Positions 57,037-64,000 of a stretch of DNA of 64,000 bases are shown piece by piece. The position numbers and the translations under genes were made by a program. Each line of letters starts with the position of its first letter. Position 1 is the stretch's first letter. Under the pieces are notes generated by a model. That model had not been told where the DNA came from and did no database searches. It saw nothing but the letters and a program-made list of their open reading frames with translations. Origin of the DNA: Lachnospiraceae bacterium (GTDB taxonomy: Bacteria > Bacillota > Clostridia > Lachnospirales > Lachnospiraceae); the NCBI GenBank assembly GCA_022774505.1, contig JALFLW010000003.1, positions 1 to 64,000 of the forward strand, written 5' to 3'.

Positions 57037-57651
57037 ATGAAGATAAAATCAGTTAATCTGGAAACAGTATGTGGAATCACCAGTAAAATGCCTGAGAATG
57101 ATAAACTGGAGGTAGCCTTTGCCGGACGCTCCAATGTGGGGAAATCGACTCTGATCAACGGACTGATGAACCGGAAATCTCTGGCGAGGACATCTTCACA
57201 GCCGGGAAAGACCCAGACAGTCAATTTCTATAATATCAATGATCTTTTATACTTTGTAGATCTGCCGGGATACGGATATGCCAAGGTATCCCAGCAGACA
57301 GTGGAAAAATGGGGCAAAATGATCAATCGTTATTTAGACGGGTCGAAGGTATTGAGACTTATATTTCTGCTGGTAGATATCAGACACAAACCAAATAAGA
57401 ATGATCTCCAGATGTATGAGTGGTGTACCCATTATGGTTTTAACCCTATCATTATTGCAACAAAGGCAGATAAGATAAAAAGATCCCAGAAGGCAAAGCA
57501 GATCAGACAGATCAGGGAGACTCTTCAGGTGGTGGAGGGGACGCCCATTATACCGTACTCTTCTATGACAAAAGAGGGACGGGAAGAGATATGGGAATAT
57601 ATAGACATGATATATGAAGGATTTATACAGGAGCAGGATATGCAATCTTAA
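57037..57651 (+). CDS. engB: Ribosome biogenesis GTP-binding protein YihA/YsxC
   Basis: FAGRSNVGKSTLINGLMNRKSLARTSSQPGKTQTVNFY. Confidence 0.96.
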   Translation: MKIKSVNLETVCGITSKMPENDKLEVAFAGRSNVGKSTLINGLMNRKSLARTSSQPGKTQTVNFYNINDLLYFVDLPGYGYAKVSQQTVEKWGKMINRYLDGSKVLRLIFLLVDIRHKPNKNDLQMYEWCTHYGFNPIIIATKADKIKRSQKAKQIRQIRETLQVVEGTPIIPYSSMTKEGREEIWEYIDMIYEGFIQEQDMQS

Positions 57652-57782
57652 TGACATTTATTTGGTATTTATTGCAGATTATGTTGCGTATACTGATAAA
57701 GAATTTATATATAACATTTTATGCCGGGTGCACCGGCATGGAGCATAGTTTATAAATCATGTGCACAGAAATGAGGATTAAA

Positions 57783-58838
57783 ATGAAGATTGTAGTATTG
57801 GCCGGTGGGCTTAGCACAGAGAGAGATGTATCTATTAATTCGGCAACAAAGGTATGTAAGGCACTTCGGGAAAATGGGCATCAGGCAGTGATCCTTGATA
57901 TCTTTCTGGGATATGGCAGGACAGGGGATGCTTTGGATAATATATTTGAAGGGGATCCCAAGCTGACAAAAATGTCTGATACGATTCAGTCCGTGGATCC
58001 GGATCTGGAAGCTGTAAAGGCTATGAGAAAAGAAAATCCGGGATGTCTTTTCGGACCAAATGTAATTGATATCTGCAGAATGGCAGATATTGTATATATG
58101 GGACTTCATGGAGCCGAGGGAGAGAATGGAAAGGTTCAGGCTGCTTTTGACGTTTTGGGAATCCGTTATACCGGTTCCGGTTATCTGGGAAGTGCGATGG
58201 CTATGGATAAAGGGGTTGCCAAAAAGATATTCCAGTCTGCAGGAATACCGACACCGAGAGGTTTCTCAATCCGGAAGGGGCAGTCCGGTTCTGTGGAGAG
58301 AGTAAAAGCGGAATTTGGTTTTCCGTGTGTTGTAAAGCCATGCTGTGGCGGTTCCAGTGTGGGGGTCAGCTTTGCGGAAAATGAGCAGGAATATGATAAG
58401 GCGTTGGAACTGGCATTTCATTATGAGGATGAGGTCGTGGTAGAGGAGTGCATCCGCGGCAGGGAATTTTCAGCAGGTGTTGTTGCAGGAAAAGCACTTC
58501 CGGTCATAGAGATCATTCCGAAAAGCGGATTTTATGATTACAAAACAAAATATCAGGCAGGGATGGCAGAGGATGTATGTCCGGCTGATCTAAGTGACGC
58601 ACTTACCGGGCAGATGCAGGAATATGCATTGGAAGTATACCGTGCATTAAAACTGGAGGTATATGGCAGGATTGATTTTTTGCTGGATGAGAATAATAAA
58701 ATGTATTGTCTGGAAGCAAATACGCTGCCGGGGATGACGCCTACCAGTCTGCTCCCGCAGGAGGCATTGGTGACAGGAGTAGATTATGGAACGCTCTGTG
58801 AGACGATCATTCAGGAAGCGCTAAAGAAATATCAATAG
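57783..58838 (+). CDS. ddl: D-alanine-D-alanine ligase family protein
   Basis: MKIVVLAGGLSTERDVSINSA, MGLHGAEGENG, VVKPCCGGSSVGVS, LEANTLPGMTPTSL. Confidence 0.93.
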   Translation: MKIVVLAGGLSTERDVSINSATKVCKALRENGHQAVILDIFLGYGRTGDALDNIFEGDPKLTKMSDTIQSVDPDLEAVKAMRKENPGCLFGPNVIDICRMADIVYMGLHGAEGENGKVQAAFDVLGIRYTGSGYLGSAMAMDKGVAKKIFQSAGIPTPRGFSIRKGQSGSVERVKAEFGFPCVVKPCCGGSSVGVSFAENEQEYDKALELAFHYEDEVVVEECIRGREFSAGVVAGKALPVIEIIPKSGFYDYKTKYQAGMAEDVCPADLSDALTGQMQEYALEVYRALKLEVYGRIDFLLDENNKMYCLEANTLPGMTPTSLLPQEALVTGVDYGTLCETIIQEALKKYQ

Positions 58839-58888
58839 GTGTGAAGCGGAAAAAAGTATATAGAATATGGGAAAAGGAAAGGTGTTAC

Positions 58889-60286
58889 ATGAGGGGAATG
58901 ACATTGGAGGCAGTGACAGCTGCGGTTGGCGGAGAGTATATCGGACCGGAGGAAGAGAGAAAAAAAGAAATATCCTCGATCACGATCGACAGCCGGAAAG
59001 TAGAAGCAGGGGGACTGTTTGTAGCCATAAAGGGAGCAAGAGTTGATGGAAATACATTTATTCCGGGGGCTTACCGGGATGGTGCATTATGCTGCATGTC
59101 AACGGAGCGTCCCGAAAAAGAGGAAAAACCATTGATTCTGGTGAAATCCTGTGAGCAGGCCTTGAAGGATATGGCTGAATATTATCGTCTGCAGTCAGAC
59201 ATAAAGGTTATTGGCATCACGGGAAGTGTCGGAAAGACAACAACAAAGGAAATGATCGCTTCGGTGATCTCGCAGAAATATGATACCTTGAAAACTCAGG
59301 GAAATTTTAATAATGAGATTGGACTTCCTTTGACGGTGTTTCGCCTCAGAGAACATCATGAGGTGGCAGTATTGGAAATGGGGATCAGTGATTTTGGAGA
59401 GATGACTCGTCTTGCGAAGGTTGCAAGACCGGATATTTGCGTGATCACAAATATTGGCCAGTGTCATTTGGAAAATCTCGGTGACAGAGATGGTGTTTTA
59501 AAGGCGAAGACAGAGATATTTTCTTATTTAAAACCGGAGGGAAAGGCAATCCTGAACTGGAATGATGATAAGCTTTGCAGGCTGACGGAGGATTCAAGGA
59601 TCAATGACCCGGTCATGTTTGGGATAAAGAATGAACTGGGAACACCGGAGGTGTCGGCAAGGGACATAAAAAGTCTGGGACTGGCAGGAAGCCATTGTAT
59701 TTTAAGTACCCCGGCAGGAGAGATAGAAGTGACGGTGCCTGCACCGGGAAGACATATGATCTCTAATGCTTTAGCAGCCGCAGCGGCAGGTATACAGCTT
59801 GGTCTGTCCTTAGAGCAGATCCGTAAGGGGATTGAGGCATATGAACCGGTTGGTGGACATGGGCATATCCTTCAGACAGAGTCATTGACGATCATGGATG
59901 ACTGCTATAATGCAAATCCTGTTTCCATGAAGGCCGGAATTGATGTGCTCAGTGAGGTGGATGACAGCCGTACCGTGGCAGTGCTTGGAGATATGTTTGA
60001 ACTTGGAGAAAAAGAGCAGCAGATGCACTATGAGGTTGGAAAATATGCGGCACAAAAAGGAATTTCCGTGATCATCTCCATTGGTTCTCTGGCACTAAAT
60101 TATGAAAGAGGAGCGGCAGAGTGTACGGAAACCGGAGAGTATAAAGGGAAGCATATGCATTTCAATACTTTGGAGGAATTTTTGGAAAAGGGGATGTGTG
60201 AGATACAAAATGGGGACGTCGTTTTGGTAAAAGCATCCCATGCCATGCATTTTGAAAAAATCGTAGAAAGGCTGCAGGATATGTAG
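58889..60286 (+). CDS. murF: UDP-N-acetylmuramoyl-tripeptide-D-alanyl-D-alanine ligase
   Basis: GITGSVGKTTTKEMIASV, DDCYNANPVSMKAGI; start refined to MRGMTLEAV. Confidence 0.93.
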   Translation: MRGMTLEAVTAAVGGEYIGPEEERKKEISSITIDSRKVEAGGLFVAIKGARVDGNTFIPGAYRDGALCCMSTERPEKEEKPLILVKSCEQALKDMAEYYRLQSDIKVIGITGSVGKTTTKEMIASVISQKYDTLKTQGNFNNEIGLPLTVFRLREHHEVAVLEMGISDFGEMTRLAKVARPDICVITNIGQCHLENLGDRDGVLKAKTEIFSYLKPEGKAILNWNDDKLCRLTEDSRINDPVMFGIKNELGTPEVSARDIKSLGLAGSHCILSTPAGEIEVTVPAPGRHMISNALAAAAAGIQLGLSLEQIRKGIEAYEPVGGHGHILQTESLTIMDDCYNANPVSMKAGIDVLSEVDDSRTVAVLGDMFELGEKEQQMHYEVGKYAAQKGISVIISIGSLALNYERGAAECTETGEYKGKHMHFNTLEEFLEKGMCEIQNGDVVLVKASHAMHFEKIVERLQDM

Positions 60287-60324
60287 AGCAGGATGGGGAT
60301 GTGGTGGCAGGTTTAAAAGAGGTC

Positions 60325-60353
60325 TTGTCAAAGGTTTAAAAGTATGCTATCAT
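60325..60353 (+). promoter_or_regulatory. Promoter of pheST leader
   Basis: TTGTCA - 17 nt - TATCAT. Confidence 0.65.
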
Positions 60354-60360
60354 ACAACCA

Positions 60361-60677
60361 AATGCAAAGGCAATGATCGTGTTTAGTAGAGAACATCGAT
60401 CCGGTCAGAGAGAGGATGCCATTGGCTGAGAGCATCTTTACGTTCCCGGTGTGATCAAATTTCCCACGTGAGCTGCAGACAGGAATGATAAGGATATAGC
60501 AGATATATGATTATTTAGTATTGTCTGACGATTCGCACTCGTTACGTGCAATGAAGAGTTTATGTTTTACATAAGAAACAGGGTGGTACCGCGGTTGACT
60601 CCGTCCCTGACATTGTTGTGTCGGGAGGAGGCCGGGATGCCAATATTCAAGCTCCTTGCGATGCAGGGAGTTTTTTT
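60361..60677 (+). promoter_or_regulatory. T-box leader (likely tRNA-Phe specific)
   Basis: Canonical T-box 'aacagggtggtaccgcgg' (60578-60594), agagag motif in stem I, candidate UUC specifier at 60461-60463, terminator ctccttgc-gat-gcagggag ttttttt, upstream of pheS. Confidence 0.92.
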
Positions 60678-60684
60678 GATATAG

Positions 60685-60707
60685 GAAAATGCTGATTTTT
60701 CCCTTTT
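60685..60707 (+). terminator. Second hairpin-plus-T-run immediately after the T-box terminator
   Basis: ggaaaa-tgctga-ttttcc followed by ctttttt. Confidence 0.65.
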
Positions 60708-60786
60708 TTACTTTACGGAAAGCATTATATTTATGATAGAGAAAAAACTTCAAAGCTTCACAAAATCATAAAACTGGAGGTTAATT

Positions 60787-61806
60787 ATGAAAGACAGGTT
60801 AAAACAGATCATGGATGAGGCAATGACACAGATTGATTCCTCAGATAAGCTGGAAAAATTAAATGAGATCAAGGTGTCATTTTTGGGAAAAAAGGGAGAA
60901 TTAACATCAATTCTCAAGTCGATGAAAGATGTGGCACCGGAGGAGCGGCCAAAGGTTGGACAAATGGTAAATGATGCCCGCAGCAAGATCGAGGCACATT
61001 TGGAAGAAAAGAAACTGGCTTTTGAAAAGGCTGTTCGGGAAGAAAAGATGAAAGCGGAAACAATAGATGTTACGCTGCCGGGAAAGAGAATACCGGAGGG
61101 TCATCGTCATCCGAATACAAAGACATTGGAAGAAGTGGAAAATATCTTTATCGGAATGGGATATGAGGTAGTTGAAGGACCGGAGATCGAGAGGGATTAT
61201 TATAACTTTGAGGCATTGAATATTCCTGCAGATCATCCGGCAAAGGATGAGCAGGATACTTTTTATATCACACAGGATATTCTGCTTCGTACACAGACAT
61301 CTTCTGTTCAGGTTCATGAGATGGAAAAGGGAAGACTGCCGATCCGTATGATCGCACCGGGAAGAGTTTTTCGGTCTGATGAGGTAGATGCGACACATTC
61401 TCCGACTTTTCATCAGATTGAGGGTCTTGTAGTAGATAAAAATATTACTTTTTCAGATCTGAAGGGTACGCTTCAGGAGTTTGCAAAGCGTCTTTTCGGG
61501 GAGGATACAAAGGTTAAATTCCGTCCTCATCATTTCCAGTTCACGGAACCGAGTGCAGAGATGGATGTTACCTGTTTTAAATGTGGCGGAAAAGGATGCC
61601 GTTTCTGCAAGGGAGAAGGATGGGTAGAGATCCTTGGCTGTGGAATGGTTCATCCACATGTTCTTGAGATGAGTGGTATTGATCCGGAGGAATATACAGG
61701 ATTTGCTTTTGGTGTTGGCTTGGAGAGAATCGCTTTATTTAAATATGAGATTGATGATATGAGATTATTGTACGAGAATGACACCAGATTCTTAAAGCAG
61801 TTTTAA
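60787..61806 (+). CDS. pheS: Phenylalanine-tRNA ligase alpha subunit
   Basis: HRHPNTKTLEEVENIFIGMGYEVVEGPEIE, class II motifs, GFAFGVGLERIALFKY. Confidence 0.97.
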   Translation: MKDRLKQIMDEAMTQIDSSDKLEKLNEIKVSFLGKKGELTSILKSMKDVAPEERPKVGQMVNDARSKIEAHLEEKKLAFEKAVREEKMKAETIDVTLPGKRIPEGHRHPNTKTLEEVENIFIGMGYEVVEGPEIERDYYNFEALNIPADHPAKDEQDTFYITQDILLRTQTSSVQVHEMEKGRLPIRMIAPGRVFRSDEVDATHSPTFHQIEGLVVDKNITFSDLKGTLQEFAKRLFGEDTKVKFRPHHFQFTEPSAEMDVTCFKCGGKGCRFCKGEGWVEILGCGMVHPHVLEMSGIDPEEYTGFAFGVGLERIALFKYEIDDMRLLYENDTRFLKQF

Positions 61807-61889
61807 ATAAAAGATGTTGGAATATATATGAAAGATACTCACAGAAGTGTCAGGAGAAAAGGATAAAGCATAGAAAGGAAGAAAATAGC

Positions 61890-64000
61890 ATGAATAGTTC
61901 AATATCGTGGACAAAAGCATATGTGCCGGATCTGGATTGCACCGCACAGGAATATATGGATGCAATGACATTGTCCGGAACAAAGGTAGAGGGATATACA
62001 GAATTAGATAAAAATCTGGATAAGATCATTGTTGGTAAGATCAATAAGATCGAGAAACATCCGGATGCTGATAAGCTGGTGATCTGTCAGGTTCAGATCG
62101 ATGAGGACGGTCAGGAAGTACAGATTGTTACAGGTGCAGCGAATGTAAAAGAGGGAGATAAAGTACCTGTAGTTCTGGACGGTGGTCATGTTGCAAGCAG
62201 TCATAAGGATGGTGAGTCAGAGAAGGGCTTTAAGATCAAAAAGGGAAAGCTCAGAGGAGTTGATTCCTATGGTATGATGTGTTCTATTGAGGAGCTTGGC
62301 TCAAATTGTGATATGTATCCGGATGCCGCAGAGGATGGAATATATATCCTCAGTGATAATCCGGAATATGCAGATGCACCGATTGGATCCGATGCAGTAG
62401 AATTATTAGGACTTCATGATGTGGTATTTGAATATGAAGTGACTTCTAACCGCGTTGACTGTTTTGGACAGATCGGCATTGCCAGAGAGGTGGCAGCTAC
62501 TTTCCGTAAGGATCTGGTGCTTCCGGAGGTTGCTCAAACAGGAAACGGTGAGGACGTCAATGATTATGTATCTGTGGATGTGCAGGCACCGGAGCTTTGC
62601 TCACGTTACGTGGCAAGAGTTGTAAAGAATATCAAGATCGCACCGTCACCGGAATGGATGCAGCGTCGCTTGGCATCTGTGGGTATCCGCCCGATTAATA
62701 ATATTGTGGATATCACCAATTATGTAATGGAAGAGTATGCACAGCCAATGCATGCGTATGATCTGGATAAATTGGCAGATCATAAGATCATTGTACGAAA
62801 GGCAAAGAAGGATGAACCGTTTATGACATTAGATGGTCAGGAGAGAGTTCTTGATGATACTATGCTGGTGATCTGTGATGGAGAGAAACCGGTCGGTGTC
62901 GCAGGTATCATGGGTGGAGAGAATTCCAAGATCACCGATGATGTTACAACCATGCTTTTTGAGGCTGCGACATTTGATGGAACCAATATCCGTAAATCAG
63001 GAAAGAAGCTTGGTATGCGCACGGATGCTCAGGCAAAGTTTGAAAAAGGTCTGGATCCGAACAATGCAATAGATGCCATGAACCGTGCCTGCCAGCTGAT
63101 AGAGGAGTTGGGAGCAGGCGAGGTAGTCGGTGGGGCTGTTGATGTGTATCCCGTAAAGAAAGAGCCAGTTACGATCAAATATAATGTCGATAAGATCAAT
63201 GCGCTTCTCGGTACAGAAATCGACGAGGATACTATGGTGGCATATTTTGAAAAATTGGATCTGACAGTTGACCGTGCTAAGAAAGAGGTCCTCGTACCGA
63301 CATGGAGACAGGATCTGGAGAGACTGGCGGATCTGGCTGAGGAAGTTGCCCGTTTCTTTGGATATGATAATATTCCGATGACTCTTCCGTCTGGTTCGGC
63401 AACGGCAGGCGGGCTGTCCGAAAAAATGCAGCATGAAAATATGGCAAGAAACATTGTAGAAGCATATGGATTTATGGAGGGCATGACATTTTCTTTTGAA
63501 AGCCCGAAGGTTTATGATAAGCTTCTGCTTCCAAAGGATGATGTGTTGCGCAAGAGTATTTCTATTATGAATCCTCTTGGTGAGGATTATAGTGTTATGC
63601 GTACATCTGCGGTAGGCGGCATGCTGACTTCTCTTGCGACAAACTATAATCGTCGTAACAAAAACGTACGTTTATATGAGCTTGCTAATGTGTATCTTCC
63701 AAAAGCACTGCCGCTTACAGAGCTTCCGGAGGAACAGATGCAGCTTACTCTTGGTATGTATGGAGAAGGTGACTTCTTTACGATGAAGGGAGTTGTCGAG
63801 AGTCTGATGCAGCATATGGGACTGAAAAAAGCGGCAAAATATGATCCTCAGGCAGGAAAGAGTTTCTTACATCCGGGACGTCAGGCTAAGGTCATTTATG
63901 AAGGCTGTGAAGTGGCATATCTTGGAGAAGTGCATCCGGAAGTGCTTGACAATTTCTCAATCGGACAGAAAGCGTATATCGCAGTTGTTAATATGAAGCA
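61890..64000 (+). CDS. pheT: Phenylalanine-tRNA ligase beta subunit (partial, runs off window)
   Basis: Own translation from ATG 61890 (MNSSISWTKAYVPDLDCTAQEYMDAMTLSGTKVEG...); tRNA-binding domain, FEYEVTSNRVDCFG; open to window end so missing from the ORF track. Confidence 0.95.
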   Translation, partial: MNSSISWTKAYVPDLDCTAQEYMDAMTLSGTKVEGYTELDKNLDKIIVGKINKIEKHPDADKLVICQVQIDEDGQEVQIVTGAANVKEGDKVPVVLDGGHVASSHKDGESEKGFKIKKGKLRGVDSYGMMCSIEELGSNCDMYPDAAEDGIYILSDNPEYADAPIGSDAVELLGLHDVVFEYEVTSNRVDCFGQIGIAREVAATFRKDLVLPEVAQTGNGEDVNDYVSVDVQAPELCSRYVARVVKNIKIAPSPEWMQRRLASVGIRPINNIVDITNYVMEEYAQPMHAYDLDKLADHKIIVRKAKKDEPFMTLDGQERVLDDTMLVICDGEKPVGVAGIMGGENSKITDDVTTMLFEAATFDGTNIRKSGKKLGMRTDAQAKFEKGLDPNNAIDAMNRACQLIEELGAGEVVGGAVDVYPVKKEPVTIKYNVDKINALLGTEIDEDTMVAYFEKLDLTVDRAKKEVLVPTWRQDLERLADLAEEVARFFGYDNIPMTLPSGSATAGGLSEKMQHENMARNIVEAYGFMEGMTFSFESPKVYDKLLLPKDDVLRKSISIMNPLGEDYSVMRTSAVGGMLTSLATNYNRRNKNVRLYELANVYLPKALPLTELPEEQMQLTLGMYGEGDFFTMKGVVESLMQHMGLKKAAKYDPQAGKSFLHPGRQAKVIYEGCEVAYLGEVHPEVLDNFSIGQKAYIAVVNMK

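Noticed and set aside
57718-57744. Small palindrome atgccgg-gtgca-ccggcat upstream of ddl
   Set aside because: Short 7-bp stem without T-run; possible operator but too little support to report as a finding.
1-64000. CRISPR arrays, prophage or known defence systems
   Set aside because: No regularly spaced repeats, cas genes, phage structural genes or restriction-modification genes recognised in the ORF track.

Overview
A 64-kb, AT-leaning chromosomal window that looks like a Lachnospiraceae/Clostridia-type Firmicute (inferred from protein style and synteny, not proven). It opens with the 3' end of a 23S rRNA. Most of the rest is housekeeping: aroK, cheV, an AprX-like subtilase, a teichoic-acid-type locus (two CDP-glycerol glycerophosphotransferase-like proteins flanking an FN3/propeller-like exoprotein), relA/spoT, hemZ, aspS, leuS, a MarR plus two-ABC-exporter operon, argH, pcrA, tyrA, a PBP1A-type penicillin-binding protein, hflX, folA, a GH94 phosphorylase, glmM, tig-clpP-clpX-lon-engB, ddl, murF, and a T-box-controlled pheST (pheT runs off the end). 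The accessory-looking part is about 32.7-43.1 kb: a solitary serine recombinase, two tandem paralogous Ig-like surface proteins, a repeat- and hairpin-rich intergenic region, a solitary Rrf2/IscR-like regulator, a solitary BlaI-like regulator and a TPR lipoprotein. I saw no CRISPR array, complete prophage, IS element or recognisable defence island. The most interesting signals are non-coding: a probable hairpin-bridged Shine-Dalgarno, a predicted three-way-junction element and repeated post-terminator motif near 40.0-40.4 kb, a dyad in the surface-protein leader, an inverted repeat around the GH94 promoter, and a tandem terminator after the pheST T-box. All functional calls come from reading the sequence; no searches or folding programs were run.
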